A stretch of DNA of 35,457 nt from DASSKW01 sp035690065. GTDB lineage: Bacteria > Pseudomonadota > Gammaproteobacteria > Natronospirales > REEB76. Location of the stretch: assembly GCA_035690065.1 (NCBI GenBank), contig DASSKW010000078.1, forward strand, positions 1 to 35,457, in the 5' to 3' direction. A program made the position numbers and the translations under genes. The notes below the pieces were generated by a model, which was not told the DNA's origin, ran no database searches, and saw nothing but the letters and a program-made list of their open reading frames with translations. Of this stretch, positions 16,473 to 25,865 are shown in pieces; the stretch's first letter is position 1; each line of letters begins with the position of its first letter.

Positions 16473-18326
16473 ATGTCGAATGCACTTCGGATACCACGCA
16501 TCGTCACGTTGATAATATCTTGCATATTCTTGCTGAGTGCCTGCGGTGGCAATAGCACGGATCTGAGTCCTGGTGGCGGTGCGTCCACTGATTGCACGCA
16601 ACCTGCCAGCAACGATCAGGACGGCTGTCTCTACACCAGTATCACGGATGCCGACGGCCAGTTCGATGCGTATGTGGTAACCGTGGACTCAATCACCCTG
16701 ACGCGTGCAGACGGGGCGGTGGTGAACGTATTATCCAATAGTACCTCGGTGGATTTCTCGCAGTATGCCGATCTGGCTGAATTTATTTCTTTGCAGACGG
16801 TGCCCCCCGGGATCTATACCAGGGGTTCGATCGTGCTGGATTACACCGACGCAGATATCGAAGTCGACGTGAACGGCACTGCTACACCAGCGAAGGTGGT
16901 GGATTCGAACGGCAATGCGATCAGCAGATTGACTGTGTCGATCGACCTGGCCTCCGGCGGGGATCTGATCCTGAAACCGGGTGTGCCACAATTGTTCGGA
17001 CTCGATTTCGATCTCAGTGCCTCGAACTTGATCGATACTTCGACTACGCCGCCGACGGTGACTGTATCGCCCGTGTTGTATGCGCAGATCAATCCGGATC
17101 TCGACAAGACGCTGCAGCTACGTGGGCCATTGGTATCGGTGGATACCGCCAGTAACGAATTTACCCTGGCATTGCGTCCGTTCTACAGCCGTTCCGGTGA
17201 TTTCGGCAGCCCGGCGGTACATGTCACTGACAGCACCAGCTATCTCATCAACATGCAGTCGTACACTGGTGCAACCGGACTTGCCGCACTTGATGCGGCA
17301 GGCGCTACCACGGCGGTACTGGTACGGGGCAGTTTCGATTACAGCAGCGATACATTCGTCGCCAGTGAAGTGGATGCCGGTTCGGGCGTGCCGGGCGGTA
17401 CGCTCGATGCGGTGGAAGGTGTGGTGACGGCAGTCAACGGCAATACCATCACGGTCCGTGGGGCGACCCTGATCCGCGCCCAACAGTCGGCGGTGTTTCG
17501 CGATACCGTCACGGCAACCGATGGTACCGACACGGTGGTTCGCGAACAGGGCAACACCACGACCGGTTTTACAACCGCCGATATTTCGGTGGGACAACAT
17601 GTCTTGTTCATGGGAACGCTCACCGATACCGATGCAACGTCGCTGGCACTGGATGTCACCAAGGGCTATGCACTGCTGATGCATACCCATGTCGGCGCGA
17701 CAGTGAGCGCAGTTGGCAGCGGTGAAGTGACACTCGCCGTGCAGTCGTTCGAGGGGCGCCCGGCAAGTCTGTTCGATTTCACCGGCACTGGCAGTGATCC
17801 TGCCGCCTATCTGACCAGTACCGGCAGTTTGTCGTTGTCGGGTATCAACGATGGTGATCCGGTGGAAGTGTCCGGCTTCGTCTCGCCATTCGGCGCTACG
17901 CCTCCTGATTTCAGTGCCGCATCGATAACGGATTACCAGGCAGCGAACGCCCATCTGGTGGTCGGTTACGCAGTAAACGGCGGTAGTACCGCACCATTCA
18001 TGTCACTGGACGCGAATTCCGGCATGGTGATCGATATGAGCAACCCGGCGATCGGCACCGCGCATTTCGTGCGCAAGGGACCGATCTTTACCAGCCTGAC
18101 CGCGGCACTGGATCCGACCATCAAGCCGATGTCGGGTCTGGGCATATACGCCATCAAACAAGCGGATGGAAGTTTGCAGCTGTTCATCACCTTCTCCAGC
18201 TTCGTGTCCGCACTGCAGACCGACCTGAATGGCAGTGCCAGAGTAGAGGGTATATTCGCCATCGGCGATTACGATCAGACCAGCGGCGATATGAACGCGA
18301 ACCGGATCGCGGTGGTGTTCAGATAA
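16473..18326 (+). CDS. Large DUF4382/DUF5666-like lipoprotein
   Basis: From ATG 16473 the product has 617 residues and begins with a lipoprotein signal peptide ending LLSACGG (lipobox, lipidated Cys near 24). A DUF4382-like segment follows (about 50-210: YVVTVDSITLTRADGAVVNVLSNSTSVDFSQYADLAEF and PPGIYTRGSIVLDYTDADIEV). Beyond it are several short beta repeats of the DUF5666 style (VEGVVTAVNGNTITVRGATL; GATVSAVGSGEVTLAVQSF). It should be attached to the outer membrane. The ribosome site GGGAGGGAAG is excellent. DUF4382 proteins are often seen in pairs with other surface proteins; here it is followed by a hairpin terminator and then the tricorn protease gene. Function unknown. Confidence 0.78.
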   Translation: MSNALRIPRIVTLIISCIFLLSACGGNSTDLSPGGGASTDCTQPASNDQDGCLYTSITDADGQFDAYVVTVDSITLTRADGAVVNVLSNSTSVDFSQYADLAEFISLQTVPPGIYTRGSIVLDYTDADIEVDVNGTATPAKVVDSNGNAISRLTVSIDLASGGDLILKPGVPQLFGLDFDLSASNLIDTSTTPPTVTVSPVLYAQINPDLDKTLQLRGPLVSVDTASNEFTLALRPFYSRSGDFGSPAVHVTDSTSYLINMQSYTGATGLAALDAAGATTAVLVRGSFDYSSDTFVASEVDAGSGVPGGTLDAVEGVVTAVNGNTITVRGATLIRAQQSAVFRDTVTATDGTDTVVREQGNTTTGFTTADISVGQHVLFMGTLTDTDATSLALDVTKGYALLMHTHVGATVSAVGSGEVTLAVQSFEGRPASLFDFTGTGSDPAAYLTSTGSLSLSGINDGDPVEVSGFVSPFGATPPDFSAASITDYQAANAHLVVGYAVNGGSTAPFMSLDANSGMVIDMSNPAIGTAHFVRKGPIFTSLTAALDPTIKPMSGLGIYAIKQADGSLQLFITFSSFVSALQTDLNGSARVEGIFAIGDYDQTSGDMNANRIAVVFR

Positions 18327-18346
18327 AGGGTTACTCCGCTGATAGA

Positions 18347-18370
18347 GGTGGCCTCTGCATGGAGGCCACC
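18347..18370 (+). terminator. Probable terminator after the lipoprotein gene
   Basis: A perfect 9-bp stem (GGTGGCCTC at 18347-18355 with GAGGCCACC at 18362-18370) has a 6-nt loop and starts 21 bases after the stop. The following GCGGTATTTCC has only a short T-run, so termination may be partial. Confidence 0.6.
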
Positions 18371-18468
18371 GCGGTATTTCCATGAATCCGGCTGTTGACG
18401 GAGCGTCTGAAATCCCCCGCTGAAGTCGGCTAAACTGGTTCACTCGTCAGTTACCAACGGTGATAACC

Positions 18469-21400
18469 ATGTCTTTCAGCCGTCTTGCCGGTCTGTCGGT
18501 GTTGTTGATCGCAACATCCCTTTCCGCTGCTGCTGTTCATGCAGCCGTCCCCGCACCCTCACCGGCGCTTTCCCAACCCGCGGTATCGCCCGATGCAACC
18601 GAGCTCGCCTTCGTCTCGGGTGGCGATATCTGGTCGGTACCGACCAGTGGCGGCGAAGCGCATCTGCTGGTCTCCGGCGCGGCGACCGAATCGCGGCCGT
18701 TGTACTCGCCGGATGGCAAGCGACTCGCATTCGTCTCCACCCGCACTGGTGGCGGGGATATCTATGTGCTGGACTTTGCCAGCGGGCAACTCAAACGGAT
18801 CACCTACGATGACGGTTTCGATGCGCTGTCGGCGTGGTCGCACGACGGCAAGTGGCTGTATTTCAATTCCGCCCGTGACAACGTCGGCGGCATGGATGGC
18901 GTATATCGGGTCCGTGTGACGGGCGGTACCCCGATGCCGGTATCGCTGGAGGCGTATCGAAATGAAGTCGATGCCGCACCTTCACCTGACGGCAGCCAGA
19001 TCGCGCTGACCGGAGAAGGCATGGGCGGGTTCCAGTGGTGGCGGCATGGTCACAGTCACATCGACGAAGCCGCCATCTGGTTATTGAACGACGATGGTTC
19101 GCATCATTACACGCGCCTGACACCGGACGATGCGCGCGCCCAGTGGCCGATGTGGGCGGCGGATGGCAAATCGCTCTATTACATGACCGATCGCGACGGT
19201 ACTGAAAATATCTGGCAGGTCGATCGTAACCACAAGCTGACCGAGACCACGCATTTCGCCCGCGGCCGGGTGTTGTGGCCGACGATATCGAGCAATGGTA
19301 AACGCATCGCGTTCGAACGGGCATTCGGCATCTGGACCCTGGATACCGCGAGTGGCAGGAGTCGGCAGGTACCGATCCAACTGTATGGTGCGGCCGAAGG
19401 GCCGGGTGTCACACACGAACATTTCAGCAAGGATTTCAGTCAACTCGCAGTCTCGCCAGACGGCAAGAAAGCCGCGTTTATCGTGCACGGGGAAGTGTTC
19501 GCTACTGCTACCGACAAGGGAGGTGCGGCGACGCGGGTAACCCACACGGCTGCGATGGAATATGAATTGAGCTGGGCGCCGGATAGCAAACGGATCGTCT
19601 ATGTCTCGGAACGCGACGGTGGCGAACATCTGTTTCTGTACGATTTCACCAGCGGCAAGGAAACCCGGCTGACCGATGGCAAGGGGGAAGATACCCAGCC
19701 GCAATTCTCGCCGGACGGCAAGCAACTCGCGTTCCTGCGCGATACCAAGGCACTGTATGTGCTGGATATGGTTTCGCACGAAGCGCGTGAATTGGTCAGG
19801 GCAGACATCGATTTTCATCCGCCGCTGGATTCGGAGCGGCCGTTCGTCTGGTCGCCGGACAGCCGCTGGATTGCATATCTCGCATACGGCCCGCGTCTGT
19901 TCCGGAATGCCGAGGTCGTCTCGGTCGCGGACGGTAAAGGCGGTCCGGTCAGTTTTCTTGCCAACACCAATGCCGATGATCTGCGCTGGACACCGGACGG
20001 CAAAGCCTTGCTGTTCACGACCGGACAACGCACCGAGCCCGGGGAAGTCGCGCGTGTGGATCTGGTCCCGCGTACTCCGAGTTTCCGTGAAGACCAGTTC
20101 CATGACCTGTTCAAGGAACCCGCGCCCGGCAAACCTTCGGCACCTGCAGAGACAAGTGGTGCAAAGGCAAACACGCAGACGGCTGACACACAGACAAAAA
20201 CCGGATCTGCCGAACCGGTGCGGGTGGTATTTGACGGGATCCGCGAGCGGCTGAATCTGATCCCGGTAGGCGTGGATGTCGGTTCGCTGGATATCAGTCC
20301 GGATGGCAAGACCCTGTTGCTGACTGCGGCAGTCGCGGGCAGGAACAATCTCTACACCTATTCCATCGATCCGCTGGCACAGGAACCACCGGTCGCGAAA
20401 CAGATCACCAGCACGCCCGGCGATAAACGCAGTGCGCAATTCGCGGAGGACGGCAAGACTGCGTTCTATCTCGATGATGGACGCATCTTCTCCGTCGGAC
20501 TGGCGGATGGCAGGAGCAAACCGCTCGCCGTCAGCGCAGAGATGGATGTGGATTTCGCACATGAGAAGGAAGTCATGTTCGAGGAAGCCTGGCATTGGCT
20601 ACGCGATAATTTTCATGATCCGCACATGCACGGAGTGGATTGGAATGCGGTGCATGCGGAATACGCACCGTATGTCGCAGCAGCGACCACACCCGATGCC
20701 GTGCGTCGATTATTGAACCTGATGGTAGGCGAGCTCGATGCGTCGCATTCCGGGGTGCGCAGCGGTGGGCGCGCTGCGCTGGTGACGGGACGGCTGGGGT
20801 TGCGTTTCGACAGTGCAGAATACGAGCAGCATGGACGGTTCCGTATCAGCGAAGTCGTACCCTTGTCACCGGCCGCGATCGCCGGTATCCATGCGGGCGA
20901 ATATCTGGTCTCGGTTGACGATACCAGGCTTGATGCAGATACCAACCTGGCCCAACAGCTTGAGAACAGTATCGGGCACGAGACCCGGATCGGTGTGGCG
21001 GAGCGGCCGGATGCCGCAGTCCACACCTTCAAGCTCAAACCGACCAATGCACGTGCTGAGGCGCAACTGGCCTATCGTGCCTGGGTGGAGGCGAACCGCC
21101 GCTATGTACATCGCATCAGCGGCGGCCGGCTGGGTTATGTGCACATGCCGGATATGTCGGAACATTCGCTGCAGCAGTTGTATCTCGATCTGGATGCCGA
21201 AAACAGTACGCGTGATGGCGTGGTGATAGATGTACGCAACAATTTCGGTGGTTTCGTCAATGCTTACGCACTCGATGTGCTGGCACGACGCCCGTATCTG
21301 AGCATGACCTTCCGGGGCATGCAGGATTCGGTCGCGGCGCGCTCGGTGCTGGGGCAGCGCGCACTGGAACGGCCCACGGTGCTGATCACCAACCGTGTGA

Positions 21401-21711
21401 CACTTTCCGACGGCGAGGATTTCACCGAAGGCTATCGCACGCTCGGACTTGGCAAGGTGGTCGGCGAACCGACCGCGGGCTGGATCATCTATACGTCCAA
21501 CGTACCGCTGATCGATGGCTCCAGCGTACGACTGCCGTTCATCACGGTCATGGATGCACAGAACCAGCCGATGGAACTGCATCCGCGTCCTGTGGATGTG
21601 CCGGTGGATCGTCCGTTGGGCGAAGCCTATACAGGCAAGGACAGCGATCTGGATGCGGCAGTCAGGACCTTGCTGCAACAACTCGGTGGCCGCCTTTCAG
21701 GCCGGAAGTGA
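18469..21711 (+). CDS. Periplasmic tricorn-type protease (S41 family)
   Basis: From ATG 18469 the product has 1080 residues. It starts with a signal peptide (MSFSRLAGLSVLLIATSLSAAAVHA). Residues about 35-330 form a TolB-like beta-propeller (repeated SPDGK-type blades), a second propeller covers about 330-680, and a Ser/Thr/Lys-rich linker lies near 555-590. The catalytic core follows: a His in ASHSG (His760), a PDZ-like domain at about 780-860, the nucleophile Ser in TLSDGEDF (Ser980) and a Glu in MELHPRPVD (Glu1036), matching the tricorn Ser/His/Glu layout. Tricorn enzymes degrade oligopeptides into short peptides. Archaeal ones are cytosolic; the signal peptide here indicates a secreted or periplasmic form. 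GTG 18460 is an alternative start. The ribosome site is weak. Confidence 0.88.
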   Translation: MSFSRLAGLSVLLIATSLSAAAVHAAVPAPSPALSQPAVSPDATELAFVSGGDIWSVPTSGGEAHLLVSGAATESRPLYSPDGKRLAFVSTRTGGGDIYVLDFASGQLKRITYDDGFDALSAWSHDGKWLYFNSARDNVGGMDGVYRVRVTGGTPMPVSLEAYRNEVDAAPSPDGSQIALTGEGMGGFQWWRHGHSHIDEAAIWLLNDDGSHHYTRLTPDDARAQWPMWAADGKSLYYMTDRDGTENIWQVDRNHKLTETTHFARGRVLWPTISSNGKRIAFERAFGIWTLDTASGRSRQVPIQLYGAAEGPGVTHEHFSKDFSQLAVSPDGKKAAFIVHGEVFATATDKGGAATRVTHTAAMEYELSWAPDSKRIVYVSERDGGEHLFLYDFTSGKETRLTDGKGEDTQPQFSPDGKQLAFLRDTKALYVLDMVSHEARELVRADIDFHPPLDSERPFVWSPDSRWIAYLAYGPRLFRNAEVVSVADGKGGPVSFLANTNADDLRWTPDGKALLFTTGQRTEPGEVARVDLVPRTPSFREDQFHDLFKEPAPGKPSAPAETSGAKANTQTADTQTKTGSAEPVRVVFDGIRERLNLIPVGVDVGSLDISPDGKTLLLTAAVAGRNNLYTYSIDPLAQEPPVAKQITSTPGDKRSAQFAEDGKTAFYLDDGRIFSVGLADGRSKPLAVSAEMDVDFAHEKEVMFEEAWHWLRDNFHDPHMHGVDWNAVHAEYAPYVAAATTPDAVRRLLNLMVGELDASHSGVRSGGRAALVTGRLGLRFDSAEYEQHGRFRISEVVPLSPAAIAGIHAGEYLVSVDDTRLDADTNLAQQLENSIGHETRIGVAERPDAAVHTFKLKPTNARAEAQLAYRAWVEANRRYVHRISGGRLGYVHMPDMSEHSLQQLYLDLDAENSTRDGVVIDVRNNFGGFVNAYALDVLARRPYLSMTFRGMQDSVAARSVLGQRALERPTVLITNRVTLSDGEDFTEGYRTLGLGKVVGEPTAGWIIYTSNVPLIDGSSVRLPFITVMDAQNQPMELHPRPVDVPVDRPLGEAYTGKDSDLDAAVRTLLQQLGGRLSGRK

Positions 21712-21721
21712 AATCGGGAAA

Positions 21722-21755
21722 ACGGTTGTGCCGGGAAGGAACCCGGTGCAACCGT
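21722..21755. terminator. Bidirectional hairpin terminator between tricorn and permease genes
   Basis: A 14-bp stem with only two G-U wobbles (21722-21735 pairs with 21742-21755) encloses a 6-nt loop. On the minus strand it runs into TTTTCCC and ends the permease transcript, whose stop lies 2 bases away. The plus strand has only GTTAAC, so its effect there is weaker. Confidence 0.8.
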
Positions 21756-21756
21756 G

Positions 21757-23094
21757 TTAACCGCTTCGGCGCCGGCTCCAGACTATCCAGATGTAATACA
21801 GAGGCAGGCCGAGCAGGGTGATGACGAGACTGCGACCGGTATCGAGGGGGGCGGTATAGAGCGAATAGCCGATCACCAGCAGGGTACCGAGCACGAACAG
21901 CGCGGGGATCACCGGATAACCGAGTACCCGATAGGGGCGCGACAGTGCCGGTCGTTTGTGGCGCAACACGAACAGCCCGATTACCGCCAGTGCCAGAAAC
22001 GGCCAGATGCCCAATACATATGCCGAGGCCAGTTGCAGAAAGTTCTGCAACAGCACGTAGATCACCGCGAGGATGCCGGTGAAGGCGATCGCGACATACG
22101 GGGTTTCGAAGCGTGGATGGATCTTGCCCACCGCGTGGAAGAACAAGCCGTCTTCGGACATCGCATAGAACACGCGCGGATCGGACAGGATGCTGCCGTT
22201 GAGCGAGCCGAAGGTGGACACCATCACCAAGGTAGCGATCACAGCCGCGCCACCGTGACCGCGTACCGCAGTGACAGCATCCGCCGCTACCGATCTCGAA
22301 ACGGCCAGTTCGTGAAACGGCAGCGCCATCAGGAATGCGGCATTGATCACCAGGTAGATGGCCAGTACCGCCAGGGTGCCGCCGATCAGCGCACGCGGCA
22401 GACTGCGTTGCGGGTCTTTCATCTCACCCGCAAGGATAGTCAGATTTTCCCAGCCATCGTAGGCCCACAACACCGCGACCAGCGCGATGCCGACGCCTTT
22501 CCAATGGGTGATGCCGGTGCTGGCTGTGTGCAGGGTTGCAACTGGTTGCGGCGCGAACGCGAACAGCACCACCGCCAACACGATCAGCGCCAGGACCTTG
22601 GCTCCAGTCGAAATGTTCTGTACCACGGCACCCATGCGCACCGAACGGTAATGAGCCGCCGAGATGAGCGCGATCAGGCCGGCCGCGACCAGATGGGTGG
22701 CGGTCGGGCCGAGCCGGATCACACTGCCCAGATATTCCGAGAACACCAGGGCCTGTGCCGCCCAGGAAAACGGTGTGGTCAGCAGCCACATCCAGCCGAA
22801 CAGGAAGGCAACCGGGCGTCCGTAGGCTTCGCGCAGATAGACATAGGGGCCGCCGGCGTGCGGATACATGGCGGCGAGTTCCGCGATCGAGAGCGCACCG
22901 AACAGTGCCACGATGCCGCCGATTATCCATACCAGCGCGACCCCGGACAGACTGCCGGTCTCGGCAGCGATGGGGGAAGGTACCCGAAAGATGCCGCTGC
23001 CGATGATCACGCCTACCACGACTGCCGCACCGGTCCAGGTGCCGAGTCTGCGGGGCAGTTGTTTGACAGAGGTGCGATCAGAATTGGATTGCAT
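21757..23094 (-). CDS. APC superfamily amino-acid permease
   Basis: The 445-residue protein has about 12 transmembrane segments. The first helix is GTWTGAAVVVGVIIGSGIFRVP, with the unwound GSGIF substrate motif of the APC family, and AAMYPHAGGPYVYLREAYGRP follows. The pattern fits the LAT/serine-threonine exchanger or basic amino-acid branch. It imports or exchanges amino acids across the inner membrane. It converges on the tricorn protease gene, so uptake of amino acids released by that enzyme is a fair inference. The coding start is ATG 23094, upstream of which is a 125-base gap to the ndvB-like gene. Confidence 0.88.
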   Translation of the reverse strand: MQSNSDRTSVKQLPRRLGTWTGAAVVVGVIIGSGIFRVPSPIAAETGSLSGVALVWIIGGIVALFGALSIAELAAMYPHAGGPYVYLREAYGRPVAFLFGWMWLLTTPFSWAAQALVFSEYLGSVIRLGPTATHLVAAGLIALISAAHYRSVRMGAVVQNISTGAKVLALIVLAVVLFAFAPQPVATLHTASTGITHWKGVGIALVAVLWAYDGWENLTILAGEMKDPQRSLPRALIGGTLAVLAIYLVINAAFLMALPFHELAVSRSVAADAVTAVRGHGGAAVIATLVMVSTFGSLNGSILSDPRVFYAMSEDGLFFHAVGKIHPRFETPYVAIAFTGILAVIYVLLQNFLQLASAYVLGIWPFLALAVIGLFVLRHKRPALSRPYRVLGYPVIPALFVLGTLLVIGYSLYTAPLDTGRSLVITLLGLPLYYIWIVWSRRRSG

Positions 23095-23219
23095 GTTGTT
23101 TTCGGTGAGTGATCAGAGCATCAGTATCCTACACTGGATACCGGGCAACTGGCTTGTGGCAAACATGCGGCGAGGGTGTGGATGCAAACCCCGTATTGAG
23201 CGGTGATGGTACGCCGGAT
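23095..23219. other. Gap between permease and glucan synthase genes
   Basis: The 125-base gap on the minus strand lies downstream of the synthase and upstream of the permease. It contains a short inverted repeat (GTATCC at 23124-23129, GGATAC at 23136-23141) and no strong terminator. Promoter elements for the permease were not clear. Confidence 0.4.
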
Positions 23220-25862
23220 TTATCCAACGTCTGCCGGCATCTTGCTATCTTCCTCATCGAGCACGGTATGTGCCACGTTATCCATGGTCTCTATGTTGCC
23301 GATCAATCTGGCAGGCAACCCAGGGAGTGCCGACAGCAGCGCCATGATGAGAGTGGCGCAATAAGGGATTGACTGGATCAGCAGCACCACGATCCAGATC
23401 GACAGATCGCGTGTCGCCGTGCCTACGGTTGTATAGACACTCCATGCAGATAACCATAACGCCAGCATGATCAGGCCTTCTTCGCGACTCTCGAGCAGCG
23501 CCTGCAACATGGCGTGACTTGATGTCTGCTTGGGGGTACGGAAGAAAGCTTTGCGGCGAGTCAGGAAACCACTGACTACCGCGATACCGATGGTGTGGGT
23601 CAATGCGAGGCCCGCGAGCGCGGCCGCCAGCGTCTGACGCAGGTTGGCGCCGACACGGGTCCGGTACAGGTGCACCAGTTTGGCGATCTTGAATGTGAAC
23701 AGGGTCAGCGGCAGCGCCGAGAATATCATCAGAGGTGGATCGATCCGGTGCGGATAGTTGATCATGGCCAGCGACCAGGACATCGCGGCCAGGTTGAATA
23801 ACAGGTTCAGGCCATCTGCCAGCCATGGCAACCAGCCGGCGATGAAATGATAGCGTTGGCCCGGTGTGAGTGGACTGCCGAATCTGAACAGGCGTCCGGC
23901 GTGCCGTTTCAGGATCTGGATCGCACCATAGGCCCAGCGAAAGCGCTGCTTCTTGTAATCGAGGAACGTATCCGGCATCAGGCCGCGACCGTAACTCCTG
24001 GGGATATAGGTCGCTTCCAGACCGTGTTCGAACACCCGCAGGCCGAGCTCGGCGTCCTCGGTGATCGACCATTCCGCCCAGCCACCCACCTGTTCGAGCA
24101 CCTGACGCCGGATCATGGTCATGGTGCCATGCTGGATGATGGCGTTGCGCTCGTTGCGCGTGATCATGCCGATATAGAAGAAGCCCCGATATTCCGCATA
24201 GCACATCGCCTTGAATGCATTCGCATCTCCATCGCGATAATCCTGGGGCGCCTGTACGATCGCGATGTGCGGTTCGGTGAACGAAGGAGCGAGGTCACGC
24301 AACCAGCGACGCTCGATCTGGTAATCGCTATCGATGACCGCGATGACTTCAGCGGTCGCGCTGGTCTTGCGTAGAGCATAGTTGAGTGCACCTGCCTTGA
24401 AACCTGCGAGCGGAGCGACGTGGAAGAACCGGAAACTGCCGCCGAGCTGTTTGCAGTGCGTCTCCACCGGGCGCCAGGCATGTTCATCCGGGGTGTTGTT
24501 ATCGATCACCAACACTTCGTAGTTTGGATAATCCAGCGCTGCGAGTGCATCCAGGGTACGGATCAGCATGTCAGGCGGCTCGTTATAAGCCGGCACGTGG
24601 ATAGAGACGAACGGCAGCGCTGCATCTGCCATCCTGATGGGTTCGAATTGGCGACGCCGGGTCGTGATCCAGTGCGCTTCAGCCCATTCGTGTGCTTCGG
24701 TCAGCAGCACGATAATCACGCCGGCCATGCCGATGAACAGGAATATCCCGACCAGGATATTGGTGAAGGTCAGATACTGTTGAGAGTAATCGTAGATCAC
24801 CCACACCATGATGGTGGTGACGGCATAGACGATCACGGCGAGGAAACTGCGCCCACGCTTCTTCAAGGTATGGCTGTCCCAGTAGAGCAGGGTCAACAGC
24901 AACGCGGCGATGATGACCGAGATAGTCGCGAGCAGACGCCATGCCGGGATGCGCACGATGGGGGTAGTAAAAGCGAACTTGGGTTGTCGTGCCGCATTCC
25001 ATACTCCCCAGTAGGCACCGACTGCGCCTTCGGTCTGTTCCTTCCAGGGTTGATCGAACGCTTCCATCACGTAATAGGTCCAATGCTGGCTGTCGGCATA
25101 GGCGAGGAAGCGCCGCAGGAACATCGCTTCATTGGCAGTCGATGCCACGGCCTCCCTGCGGGCACGACCATCGCTGGGCCAGCCCACTTCCGCGATCACG
25201 ATGGGTTTATGTGGGTAAGCTTTTTGCAGGTCATGCATGCGTTGCGCGATGTAGTCTACGGCTACATCCACGTTCACACCTTCCCAGAACGGCAGCATGT
25301 GTACCGCCAGGAAGTCGACGTGCTTGACCAGTTCGGGATGCTGTATCCAGGTGTACCACGGCTCTGCAGTCGATACCGGCTGGTTTACTTCCTTGCGTAC
25401 CTGATCGAGGTAGGCGCCGAGTTCATACACCGGCACCTGGTTGTGGAGGATGGTCTCGTTACCGACGATGACACGCACCACGTTGGTGTTGTGCCATGCG
25501 ATATGGATGGCGCGTTTGATCTGTGCCGCGTTGCTTTCGCGGTCCCCGTCTATCCATACGCCGAGTGCGACATTGATGTCGTGTTTACCGGCCAGCACCG
25601 GGATATCGCCGAGCGTACCTTCCACCGAATAGGTGCGCACCGCGTTGGTCTTGCCCGACAACAGGGCGAGGTCGCTGTCGATCTCCGTATCTGTCGGCAA
25701 TTGATCCTTGATCGCATCTTCGTTGGCGCGATAGGGCGAAAATGCGAAACCCTGAATACGGGCAGGCCAGGGGGGTTCATGATCTGGTTGATTGAAGAAC
25801 GCCCATACACTCACCGTCAAGGCGGCGGCGGCGATCGCGATGAAGAGACTCGACTTGCCCAC
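23220..25862 (-). CDS. ndvB: NdvB-type glucan synthase, GH17-GT2 fusion
   Basis: The 880-residue product joins a GH17-like domain to a GT2 glycosyltransferase. After an N-terminal membrane segment the GH17 part (about 30-300) has the acid/base Glu136 in VGNE and nucleophile Glu225 in AEVGWP. Two or three membrane helices follow at 305-390. The GT2 part has HVPAYNEP (423-429), DSD (511-513), TED (601-603) and QxxRW (639-643), then about five transmembrane segments to the end. This layout matches the NdvB proteins that make cyclic or branched beta-1,3/1,6-glucans in the periplasm (Bradyrhizobium, Pseudomonas aeruginosa). The GTG start lies 3 bases after aroE's stop; the ribosome site is weak, so it may rely on coupling. 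Confidence 0.85.
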   Translation of the reverse strand: MGKSSLFIAIAAAALTVSVWAFFNQPDHEPPWPARIQGFAFSPYRANEDAIKDQLPTDTEIDSDLALLSGKTNAVRTYSVEGTLGDIPVLAGKHDINVALGVWIDGDRESNAAQIKRAIHIAWHNTNVVRVIVGNETILHNQVPVYELGAYLDQVRKEVNQPVSTAEPWYTWIQHPELVKHVDFLAVHMLPFWEGVNVDVAVDYIAQRMHDLQKAYPHKPIVIAEVGWPSDGRARREAVASTANEAMFLRRFLAYADSQHWTYYVMEAFDQPWKEQTEGAVGAYWGVWNAARQPKFAFTTPIVRIPAWRLLATISVIIAALLLTLLYWDSHTLKKRGRSFLAVIVYAVTTIMVWVIYDYSQQYLTFTNILVGIFLFIGMAGVIIVLLTEAHEWAEAHWITTRRRQFEPIRMADAALPFVSIHVPAYNEPPDMLIRTLDALAALDYPNYEVLVIDNNTPDEHAWRPVETHCKQLGGSFRFFHVAPLAGFKAGALNYALRKTSATAEVIAVIDSDYQIERRWLRDLAPSFTEPHIAIVQAPQDYRDGDANAFKAMCYAEYRGFFYIGMITRNERNAIIQHGTMTMIRRQVLEQVGGWAEWSITEDAELGLRVFEHGLEATYIPRSYGRGLMPDTFLDYKKQRFRWAYGAIQILKRHAGRLFRFGSPLTPGQRYHFIAGWLPWLADGLNLLFNLAAMSWSLAMINYPHRIDPPLMIFSALPLTLFTFKIAKLVHLYRTRVGANLRQTLAAALAGLALTHTIGIAVVSGFLTRRKAFFRTPKQTSSHAMLQALLESREEGLIMLALWLSAWSVYTTVGTATRDLSIWIVVLLIQSIPYCATLIMALLSALPGLPARLIGNIETMDNVAHTVLDEEDSKMPADVG

Positions 25863-25865
25863 GGC

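Noticed and set aside
19081..20595. 504-codon open frame on the minus strand inside the tricorn gene
   Set aside because: It lies fully antisense to the protease with signal peptide and catalytic residues, has no start support, and reads as a typical GC-rich mirror frame.
21754..23112. 452-codon plus-strand frame over the APC permease
   Set aside because: Antisense to a clear permease; Gln/Arg/Asp-rich with no domain.
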